From contig OX344757.2 of the NCBI GenBank assembly GCA_947034885.2, positions 1,240,001-1,304,000 of the forward strand: DNA of 64,000 nucleotides, read 5' to 3'. A program made the position numbers and the translations under genes. Positions within the stretch are counted from its first letter, which is position 1. Each line of letters begins with the position of its first letter. The stretch is from Thuidium tamariscinum (lineage: Eukaryota; Streptophyta; Bryopsida; Hypnales; Thuidiaceae). The notes under the pieces are model-generated. The model was not told the DNA's origin. It searched no databases and saw only the letters and a list, made by a program, of their open reading frames with translations. Positions 24,253 through 33,800 of this stretch are shown piece by piece.

Positions 24253-24429
24253 GTAAGATATTTCCTAAAATCAATTTTAGGTTTTAACACTTTTTGAAAT
24301 TTTTGAATTTTTTTTTAAATTAAAAAAATTCAGCCATTATGGGTTGATTTATTGTTTTAGGACAATTTAGGGAAATAGTAGGGGAATGCCCTTGAAATGG
24401 CCCTCCCTTGCCTTCAAATCTCCCCATTA
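23848..24429 (+). mobile_element. Multi-hairpin MITE family, copy 4 (left part tandemly duplicated)
   Basis: The left end CATTAGAGGAGATTTGAGGG occurs at 23848 and, because of the 242-bp duplication, again at 24090. Each is followed by CTATGGGAACATGCCACATC and the core GATGTGGTCGAGACATTG. The right end CTTCAAATCTCCCCATTAG abuts and shares its last bases with the next copy. Confidence 0.75.
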
Positions 24430-24722
24430 GGAGGGATTTGAGGGCTCTGGGAGCCTGTGAGTTCCCACAGCCCGAAATCCTGAAATCAGCCGCGAGAACG
24501 CAGTTCCCGCAGGAATCCGACGTGGTCGAGTGACTGCCAGGTCATCGACTTTTTTTTTTCCGAAAAAAAAAAAAATTGGACTTTTTTTCATATTTCAGGA
24601 CCCCAATTTTTTTTTTTTTTTTTTAATTTTTTTAAATGCTGACCAGCGGTCAGCCGTTTCCACACCCTGTTTCGGGAACAGTCCCGAAACGGCCCTTTCC
24701 AGGCCTCAAATCCCTCCTAATG
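24425..24722 (+). mobile_element. Multi-hairpin MITE family, copy 5 (best-preserved, 298 bp)
   Basis: The left end CATTAGGAGGGATTTGAGG and right end CCTCAAATCCCTCCTAATG are perfect inverses. Internal landmarks in order: GTGAGTTCCC, GACGTGGTCGAGTGACTG then CCAGGTCATC, a T/A-rich middle, the palindrome GCTGACCAGCGGTCAGC, and the palindrome TTTCGGGAACAGTCCCGAAA. Retained CpG sites suggest a young copy. No coding capacity. Confidence 0.82.
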
Positions 24723-25429
24723 CTAATGACTATAGAATGTTCATTAAATTTTTCTTCTTTGTTTTCAATGTTTTTCAAGTAAATTTGAATGATAGTTATT
24801 TTATTTAATTTTTCAGAGATGAAATCACCTGTCAACTATAAACCATTAAATTTTTAGATTTATTGGTGATTATCTTAAACTACTATGATTTCTCCCAAAG
24901 CATAAGAAAAAGAAGTTTACATCTAATTAAAAATTATCTTGAGAAATCAAAATTTTCTTTTGTAGGTGCATATTATAGTATAAATGAATTTTTTGGGTAC
25001 ACTTGAAAGACTTTTTTTGTGATCAATCACACACAATTCTTTATTTTTGTAGATTCTTGGATACCTTTGTAAGGCCTTTCTTGTGTGTTATAGCCAAGGA
25101 GAATTTTTTCTACTAACCCAAACTAAATTGGATGAAAGTATGCCATTTTACATCCTCTAGTAAGCTTTTTAGCCATCCTAAATCCACCATTAGGCTTTGA
25201 CAGTTAACAAACTTCAAAGTATTCACTAGGTGCATGTTTGAAGTGCATTGTGAAAGTCCCACTCAAATTGTCCCTATGGCTTTACAATTATAAAGCGCCA
25301 TTTGTAAGGTAAGATGCATTCCAAGCCCCAAATTGGTGAACACTTCTTGGACATCAATGGAAGCTGGAAAGAAAATCAATTAAGTTAAAGCAACTTACAT
25401 CTATCTATTTAACCCTAAAATAACTTGGA
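24723..25429. other. AT-rich intergenic DNA
   Basis: Nothing recognised. Confidence 0.5.
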
Positions 25430-25905
25430 AGCCTTTTATAATTGTGTAATATATTTTGAATGCGGTGGTATTTGATCATAAAAACATTGAATAATAATTT
25501 TTCAATACAAAGTAAATTAATCATCCTGATAGTATGTAAATAACAATGTATCATGCTTCATATATTTAATCACAATTAAAAAATTGCAAGGCTAAGGTGG
25601 GTACACCTAAAAGTGCCACTTTTTGGTATTGTGCCTAGTAACCATTACTGGTTTGATCAAATTTTCATATGGTCTTCTTGGCAAGTGAAAGCACATTCTA
25701 ATGCACCAAAAAATGCAGCATTTGGAAACAGTATGCAAAATTTATTAAGGCTCAAAGTCTGTTTGTAAGAGCGCTCCAGCCAAATAGGTACCTAATGGAA
25801 TTCAGAAATGTACAGCAACTATAGATGGCAGTTTTAGGTGAGGTGCAATTTTAGGTGTACCCACCTTACATCCAAGTTGTATAGAGAACCGTTCTAGGGT
25901 GAAGG
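25430..25905 (+). repeat. Dispersed repeat, copy interrupted by a MITE
   Basis: Homologous to 19690-19905. Its two halves (25430-25594 and 25867-25905) are separated by the TA-flanked element at 25595-25866. Confidence 0.65.
25595..25866. mobile_element. TA-flanked MITE (Tc1/mariner-like), 272 bp
   Basis: The left end AGGTGGGTACACCTAAAA and right end TTTTAGGTGTACCCACCT are perfect inverses over 18 bp, with partial pairing beyond. TA dinucleotides flank both sides (25593-25594, 25867-25868). The related repeat at 19690-19905 lacks the element at this point. TA target choice is typical of the Tc1/mariner superfamily. Non-coding. Confidence 0.83.
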
Positions 25906-26215
25906 GTCCTTCGCCTTCCCAGGACTGACTGACTGAGGGCAAGCCAAAAATTGGCTGGGCAGGGCATGCCTCCACATGGCACTACGGCAGGCTGTTTCCT
26001 CACATGCCCAGGCCCAGGCACTGCGCAGCCGTCGACATGCATCGTCCTTAAGGTAAGTTAACCTACTGTAACGAACTGATGAGGTCTCCTCACAAGTGCG
26101 CCACATGGCCAAAACAGCTCCCAAGACCAGTTGGCCCAGGATAAGGTATAGGAGAGGGCTCATAAACCGCTCAGGATTTTGCACCTGCCCACTAGGAGGC
26201 TCTGAAATGGATCAT
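25906..26215 (+). repeat. GC-rich segment with TATA-like motif, copy 2
   Basis: A GC- and CpG-rich island of about 300 bp inside AT-rich DNA. A 96-codon minus-strand open stretch has no recognisable domain. The 3' part (GTATAGGAGAGGGCTCATAA...CGCTCAGG) parallels 18980-19010. Possibly a decayed LTR or other promoter-bearing element, or a structural RNA. The function is unknown. Confidence 0.3.
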
Positions 26216-26751
26216 TTACTGTGAGAAAATGAATTGTGAATTATATTGAAGCATGCTAAGACTTTGTTTTCACTAATTGAATGGATGGTTTCAGAGTCCC
26301 AATGGCTTCATTCTCAACTAAGTGGTTAGGTGTCTCTTGATTATATTTAAAATAAGAATTAGTTGTTGAACCACCTTCTGTCAAGTGTTCAAAAATCTGA
26401 AATATGATTTATTTAAGAATTCATTTCAGATTTAGAAAGGAACACTTTTAGAAACAAATGCTATTACTTTTTATATGTTGCAGTGCTAGTTTTTGAAGCA
26501 AGCCAGATTTTTTTTCAAACTGCACATGTATGGGTTTGCAAGGCCTACTGATCACAGATAGGGCCCTATGCCAGACTGTGTTTGAAAATTCATAACTAAT
26601 TCAATAATGCTTCAAAAAATATGAAACAACTTGTGTTAGATTCCTCGTTTATTTCTTTTTCACTGAAAAATGAGTGAAAAATATTACCATCCAAACAAAT
26701 ACATGAAAAAGGCGGACCAGCCCTTAGATGAACGGTTCATGAGCCTCCTCC
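26216..26751. other. AT-rich intergenic DNA
   Basis: No gene. The last 40 bp carry GAACGGTTCATGAGCCTCCT, an inverse match to the conserved motif of the two GC-balanced segments at 18810 and 25906. Confidence 0.45.
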
Positions 26752-27200
26752 CCTAAGGTAAAACAGCCGATTGTGGTCCGAATTTGGAGTCTGCCCTCAA
26801 GCCATTGCTGAAAGTTTTCAAATTTTTTCCCATACAAAGACACGTGTGAGAAACTGTGAGAGCAATTGAAATTTTTATTTTTTCCAGCAAAGTATGAGTT
26901 CTCTATGGATTTTTGAAGGGTGACCAAAAGAGTATGTAGACCACCCCAAAACCAACATGCCACTTGTATCCATAATGCTCACCTTGCTCTTTTAAAGTAG
27001 TCAAAATATTTTCTAAAGTGAAAGACCTTGAAAAGTCGCTTCCTGTAATGATTTACATTGAAATAGTTGGGTGTTCTTAATGGGGTCACTAATCACTCCA
27101 TTAGTGTTAGCTAAGACATTGATTGTGGCCTAAAAATCCATCGTGGGATCATTAGGTATCTGTCATGGATCATTTGATGCAATGGGTTGGTTCACCTTGA
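26752..27200 (+). mobile_element. TIR element with GTAAAACAA-type termini, copy 2
   Basis: The left end CCTAAGGTAAAACAGCCGAT resembles that of the copy at 17644, and the interior is collinear with it. The right end (GCAATGGGTTGGTTCACCTT) is a diverged inverse. About 50 bp beyond is a tight hairpin built from the same terminal sequence. Confidence 0.55.
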
Positions 27201-27247
27201 TTTGATTAAAGGAAAAGAAGACTTGTTTGCCAAGGTGTGTGCTAACT

Positions 27248-27414
27248 TAAGGTTAAAAAAACTACTCCGTTATGGACGAATTGGGAACAAACCCATTGTC
27301 CGCAAAATTGTAATGGTGGTGTACATTCAAATTCTCAAATGTACAACACCATTAGAATTTTGTCTACAATGGGCTTGTTCCTAATTTGTCTATAATGGGG
27401 TATTTTACCTTTAC
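27248..27414. mobile_element. Fold-back hairpin derived from the adjacent TIR element
   Basis: The left arm (27248-27327) and right arm (27335-27414) are inverse complements over about 75-80 bp with few mismatches, around a loop of under 10 nt. Both arms start with AAGGT/TAAAA-type sequence and contain CATTATGGAC/GTTATGGAC-like blocks, as in the left terminus of the elements at 17644 and 26752. The transcript would form one long stem like a small-RNA precursor. Confidence 0.75.
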
Positions 27415-27633
27415 TAAATTGGGACTCAGAAGTTTGGCACTCTTCACTTTTTGTTCTTTTCATTGCTTGAAAACAATGAAAGGAACAACATTTAACCCTT
27501 GAAGGATGGATTGGTGCTTGTGGAAATCATTCATTTTGATATTGTGTAAATTATTAATTTAAAAAAAAATAAAAAAACATTCATTAGAAGTCAAAGTATT
27601 ATAAAGGATCTCCCTTTAGTTTTCACCCCTAAT

Positions 27634-27866
27634 CATTAGAGGAGATTTTAGGCCTCTGGAAGACTACAAGTTTTTAGATTGTGGGAACACAAAATTGCAA
27701 GAATCTAACATGGTCAAGAAAGTGCCACATCATTAGTTTTTTTGAATTTTTTTCACATTTCATGACCCAATTAAATATTTTTTTGGTGAATTCTAGCTTG
27801 ATGGCATCTGGCAATTTTGGGAATAGTTTTGAAATTGTCCTTTGGAGGACTCAAATCTCCACCAAT
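27634..27866 (+). mobile_element. Multi-hairpin MITE family, copy 6
   Basis: The left end CATTAGAGGAGATTTTAGGC and right end GGACTCAAATCTCCACCAAT are imperfect inverses. The GATTGTGGGAAC and core-like AACATGGTCAAGAAAGTGCC-ACATCA blocks are in the family order. Confidence 0.7.
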
Positions 27867-29800
27867 ATTTGAGGATGGATAGTTGCACTTTTGTCCTATA
27901 TAGGATAATTCTTTGTCATTCATTGAATTCTGAACATCCACTTCAACATTTATGGGCTATTCTCCAAGCACTCAATTCAAAAGCCTGTAGATGGATGATG
28001 AATGTTGTGAGAATCAAACTTCAGGCAACAAATCATTTATTTTTATAAAGGAAGCTTAGAAAAACTATGCAATATGATATCAATGGAAAAGAAATTCTAC
28101 ATTAAATGTATGCATTCAAGTATCTTCAATTATTTATTATAAAATTTCAAAAGTAATCGTACTATGTGTAGGTTGAACAATTGGAAGGCAGTTGTGTGAA
28201 AGATCTTGTGCATCATTGGATTCATTGTTAAATGTGACCTTTTGCATGACATTAGACTCTTCTTTCATATCATAGATTTATTCACATTTACTATAATTAC
28301 TATTGGCTATTTTCTTGTCATTAGCAAAGATAACTATTTAACTATGATCACATGGCAATGTTTAGGATGACATCAAGCTGTTGCACCAAATGACACATGG
28401 TAAATAAACATGTAAATGACTACTTTGTTTAAAATATTGAACAAAAATTAAAGTTTGTTTTGTGAGGGTTTCATTCACTATGAGAAGGAAACTTAATTTT
28501 CTAATGAAATCTTTCTATACCCTCATTTCTTTTATGGAATTACCTAGTGTCTTCAAATATGGCAATGAATTCAAGATGTAAAAATTGTGATGGCCAATGA
28601 TTGTAAACTAAGTGCGGATAATGTATTCATATTCTAAAATCCCATTTAGCAAAGATTAAAATAACTATTATGTTTGTTCAAAAATTTGAAGCCCATGCTA
28701 CTTTAATTTTAGGCATATGCATTCTAAGTTGAAAGTAGATCACAATCTTAAGGAAGTCTAATTTGATGTTTTGGGGAAACTCAAAAATTAAGAGACAATG
28801 AGTGACATTGAGGGATGCCTTGATTTGCTCATAGTAATTTATATGAATTACAATAATTTAACCCCGAAACAAAGCTTGACAAATTTAACTTCTAATTAAT
28901 TATGGAAATTTGAAAAAATAAAAATATAGAAATATTGCAATTGCATATCCATGAGTTCTAATACACATCAAAATACAATTATATATATAAATATATATAT
29001 TTTTTAAAAAAATTTCAATTTAGTATTATCAATTATTCATTGGATGGATTTCTAATTTAATTTGCCAATATAATTATCAACAGTCCTTAAATTGTAGAAA
29101 ACACTAAGTTTTTGTAATTATAGTTTCAAAGTTGCACCATCTTCATTGTGAAGTATCAAAAAATTTGGTACACTATTTTAAACATTATGATCTTGATGCT
29201 GCTTAGAAAGTAGGCACTAAGAAAATCATGGAGAAGTAGACATACAAATTTGCTACCTGATTATGTCACTAGAACTTGCATTTAAAAGAATTGTAAATCT
29301 ATCCAATCCATCTTATTTTCAATATATATTGTTTTTGTATAAGCTTTGGCCTAAAACACCAATACACTTTATAAGGGATACATCACTAATAATAATGTTG
29401 TTGAGGTTTTCTACATGTATAGTCTTCATTATTCATACACTATGGTTTGCTAAGAATGAAATTTTAGTGTTAGCAATATTAATTACAAACTTTGACACTA
29501 AATGCCAACAATACTACCGAGGTTACCAATGCAAAATGTCAATACAAACACTATTTGTCAATTGAATTTCCAACAAAAGAATCAAATTAGGAACTAGATA
29601 GTTCACCATGCACTAAATCAATATTCAATGTAAGGTCTACTTGTCAATTAAGTGAGAATTAGAGTGAGTTGCATGAAAAAATAAATAACATTGTAGGTAT
29701 CATAATACTCATAATTACATTAGTATTGAGTGTAACTATTTGAAATTAACAGGACATATTTGTTGAAATTATGGAGACATAGGGTGGATCTAGGATTGGA
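27867..29800. other. AT-rich intergenic DNA
   Basis: No gene. A short TA/AT-rich tract lies at about 28981-29004. The 100-codon open stretch at 29263-29565 is AT-driven and has no recognisable domain. Confidence 0.5.
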
Positions 29801-30025
29801 GGTGAACTGGCCCCTCACTCGGCTACTCCAAGTGATTTTAGGGGTGCAAGTAAAACCGAAAGCCCCCTAATTTGTGCTGATCTACTTTACCTACCTCACT
29901 CCTCCTAGCTAATGTAGTTTGGGGTCTCTAATTGCAAATATGAATTCAGAATTTGAAAAAAAAATTATTTGCAAAAATAAAAAATTCCAGCGTTTTCCCA
30001 AGCGGCCGAGCGAGGTCAGTTCACC
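29801..30025. mobile_element. MITE family 1, copy b, upstream of DPE2
   Basis: The left end GGTGAACTGGCCCCTCACTC is inverted at the right end (GGCCGAGCGAGGTCAGTTCACC, small indel). The interior matches the copy at 2214-2428. The right border lies about 830 bp before the DPE2 start codon and coincides with the switch from AT-rich to GC-rich sequence. Confidence 0.75.
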
Positions 30026-30859
30026 CCGGCCGGTCTGGGCGGGCGGGGAAAATAAAGGGCGGCTTTCCACGTAAGTTAGCCTGGTGGGGGTTGGATAGCA
30101 AAGAGGTTATGATTTATGAACCGAGTTGGCTGTGGGCTGTGGCGGCCTGCCTTTCGCGGGGGACTTTTTATAATGCGCGGGGCGTCAGGCTTTGTTGGGC
30201 CTGGTGAGGACCTTGTTGGACCTGATGAGTATAAAGTCCGAAGGCCAGCACCTTCGCAGCCTGCTTTCATCGTCATCGTCTCGCCTCTCTGCTGTGCCCC
30301 TCGCTTCGTCAGAGAACAAGCGGGCCGCTGTGGCGCCATCCTTCCTGCCTTGCTTGTCGCTTGTTTAGCCCAGTCGTTCGTTAGTCAGGTTGTGCAGTTG
30401 CGGGTCGGATCCCCATCGTTGGTCCTCGCCCGTTTCTGAATCGCAGTTGGTGTGGCGTCGCTTCGTTTCCAGCGTCTCGTCCAGTTGTTGAAACTTTTTA
30501 GTGGGGTAGTTACTTATTCTGCGCACCAACTGCGGTTCGACCTGACTTGGAACGGTTGGTTGTGGCACGCGCAGCTCACCCCCCTCTGTTCTGTAACTTT
30601 GTCCATCTCGGGTTGCGTTGCGCATTGTCACAGGATTGATTTCCTTCAATTTGTTTTGTTTGTGGCAAGCGTCGTGTCTTTTTAGCGAGACCAGGAATTG
30701 TCTTTCTGGATCTACTTTCCTTGTGCACGTCCTCCGCATTCTGTACTAGTCGACGGGCAACGTTGTCCCTTACTCGATCGAGTTCTTGCGAATTGCTGTG
30801 CGACTTGCCGCTTCTCGCAGAGTCTTCAGAGACCTTGCTTAATACTCTGTGGTTACAAG
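30026..30859 (+). promoter_or_regulatory. DPE2 upstream region and probable 5' UTR
   Basis: A GC- and CpG-rich block between the MITE and the DPE2 start. TATA-like strings occur at about 30165 (TTTTTATAATG) and 30229 (GAGTATAAAG). The transcription start cannot be fixed. Several short upstream ATGs are present. The reading frame of the DPE2 start is open back to 30698, but that extension is not part of the conserved protein. Confidence 0.4.
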
Positions 30860-33800
30860 ATGGGAAGCGGAGGAGACTTAGGAAGAACGGGAAGCATGCG
30901 TCGATTTAAAAGAGTGAACATCAGGTTCAAACTCCCGTACCACACGCACTGGGGCCAGAACCTTATGGTGATAGGTTCCGATGCTCTACTGGGAGCTTGG
31001 ACTGTGGAGAAGGGCCAGAGTATGGTGCCTCACCAGGATGGGGACGTTCTCACTTGGCAGGTTTCGATTTCGGTGCCAGATCATTTTCAGACGGAATATA
31101 ACTATGTCGTTGTCGACGATAGATTTCATGTGTTGAGGCGAGAGTCTGGAGCCCCTCGAGTGTTAAAATTTCCTGACGAACTTCCTAATGGATCAACCGT
31201 AGAGATCCATGATTTGTGGCAGGTGAGTACTTCGTCCCTAGAATTTCTCGATTTAAAGTATTTTGCGAAGTGACAATTACATTGATTAGTATTCTGCAGA
31301 CTTGCATGCCTTTCAAACAAATCTGCACTTCTTGCAGATTCGAGTGCTGATCTATACTGACACTCTTTTTCTCTTTAGCAATTGTCTGAATAGAACGAGA
31401 GGTGCAATGCCAGTCAAGGATATATGATTGTCCACGACTTGGAGCTTCATCTTAGTTTATAGGATTTGCATTCTATGGCGTTTGTTTTCAGCGTTGCATT
31501 GCATTTTAGTGGTCTCCTTTGTTGTCTTCCCTCATCATTGCGAGGTTAATCGAGATTTATCGCATTCATCTTTTTTGAGTACTCTGAAGTATTTTCAGCG
31601 CATTAAAGCACTTCTGTGTAGTTGTGAACTCTGATTTCGAACTATTGGAGGTCGTTTTCCTCTGTCCGATCTTTCCTTGTGTACGTATTGAAGATAATTA
31701 AGTGTTATGGATTGAATGCCAGTCTTGTGTGTTTACTGTTTCTGTTCTGTAAGTGCAGGATTCTGCTGAGACGCTTTTGACGAAAGACGCTTACAGGAAA
31801 GTACTCTTTGGGGAAGAGAGATGTTCAACTGTAGCAGACGAAGTTTCCGAGACCGCGCAGAGCTTCCCTTGTATTCCGTTAAGTTTTGCAGGTTGTTAAT
31901 ATCTAAGAGCTAATTTGAAATGGGAAGATGTGGAGATTAGTGCAGTTTTCCTGTGAATTGGATAATATTGATCCACATCGGGTAGTAATGTAATTCTATG
32001 TATCATTTTCATTTTCTGTTTGTTTTTTACTTTTGTTACTGCTCTTAAATTGTTGATCGAGTGCTTCCATGACGACGTGCAGAGTGCGTGGTGGTGCAAT
32101 TCCAGATCAAGTGCTCTGTTTTGGATCCTGATCAATCGGTAAGGTTTTCTTATTCCATGTGCTGCTGGCCTCCTGGTTTATGCCCAAGTAAAGACTATCT
32201 TACTAGACTCTGGTACCATTTGAAAAGTCAAAAGTTTTCTCCAATTTTCTTCCATGTGTTGGGGGGAACTAACCACTATGCGATGTTTATGTTCATGTAC
32301 TCAGGTGTTCGTCACAGGCAGTTCTAAGGAGCTGGGTGAATGGGACAATGCAGAAGCCGTCCCTCTTTCTCATGAGGGTGGTTATAATTGGCAATGTATG
32401 GTCATACTTCCGAGAGACGATATTTCTGTGTCGTATAAGTATATTTTGAAGAATAAAAGTGGAATTGTTACGCCTGAGAATAGTGAAAATCGACTTCTAT
32501 CATTGACTTCGACGACCAAGAAGCCCAGTGTAATGATTATCGCAGCTGATGGGAGCTTCAGAGTATGCACAACTCACCTTAATGTTTGATGGACTTTGTT
32601 CCTCTTATTTCCACGGCTTAATTGTGGCTATTATAATTTGATGGTCATTTGAAAGTTTGTACACGGACTTTTGTGAGGCTCACTGTTTGCATTTCTATCA
32701 CGGTTCTTACTTGGGGCCAACGGAGCACGTGGTAATATTCTTCATATTGGTGATGCAGACCCAACCATGGAGGGGGGCAGGTGTTGCGGTACCTGTGTTT
32801 TCTATTCGGTCTACACATAGTGTAGGTGCCGGAGAGTTTTTGGATCTGAAGGTGGTAGTCGATATGGCGGCTAAGACAGGAATGCGGTTGGTTCAATTAT
32901 TACCCGTAAATGATACTTCTGTTAATATGATGTGGTGGGACTCGTACCCATACAGGTATGTCGGAGCAATACGGATTATATTCAAATTTCACTTTCGTTG
33001 CAGCCCACTTTTCCTTGTGATTTTGACTCATCATGTATTAGCAACTGTTGACCTCCTCCTTGGTTTAGCCTTAGATATCAGTAAGTTTAGGAAGCTTTTG
33101 TTCCCCCCAAAATGTGTCTTAGTTTCTTCTTTGTGATAATTTTGTATCAGCAACTTAAATGATTATTTATTCTTTGAAGATTCACTGAGACCTGAACTAA
33201 GCGTATGATATGATTAGTCATCTAAAATCTCTGGATATCTCGGAAATTGTGCAGTTCATTGTCTGTATTCGCATTGCATCCACTCTACCTCCGGCTCCAA
33301 GCACTCTCCAGTGAACTTCCGAATGATATTACGGTACGTTGAGTGAATCAGGTGTGGATAGACCTGAATTACCACCACCCTGAGTGCCGTGGAGGCACCT
33401 GGTTCGTAGTATTACGTATGTAGATATCTACCTTAAGCTACTACGAATTAATACTCTTGTACTAATTGCAGGCGGACATTGAAGACAGCAGAAAGCAGTT
33501 GGATTTGAAGGAGGTGGATTATGAGGCAACTATGGCTGCAAAGCTGTCTATTGCAAAGAGAGTTTATCGCCTCGAGAAGAGTCAGATTTTTAGTTCAGCA
33601 GGATTTAAGAAATACTTTGAGGAAAACAAGGTAAGCGTGTTCTTGGATGTCTTGATTTGTCGACCAAAGTGTACCAATCTGGCGCCTGAAATTTTTATTG
33701 ATTTGCCCTAGTTTCAGTTTCTTATAAACTCGTGTCGCTTGCAGAATTGGCTGCGCCCTTACGCCGCATTCTGTTTTCTCCGCGACCTTTTCGGCACTGC

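Noticed and set aside
26080-26115. Hammerhead ribozyme (CTGATGAG seen)
   Set aside because: The required GAAA after stem II and a matching cleavage-site stem are absent.
25894-26184. 96-codon minus-strand gene in the GC-rich patch
   Set aside because: Amino-acid composition is unremarkable, no family match comes to mind, and the patch resembles a repeat at 18810.
4700-29800. Transposase or reverse-transcriptase coding remnants
   Set aside because: No DDE, RNase H or reverse-transcriptase motif was seen in any frame. All elements appear non-autonomous.
30698-30859. N-terminal extension of DPE2 from the upstream in-frame start
   Set aside because: The upstream residues are Cys/Arg-rich, unlike any DPE2 N-terminus. 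The conserved protein begins at the Met at 30860, and a plastid transit peptide would contradict the enzyme's cytosolic role.
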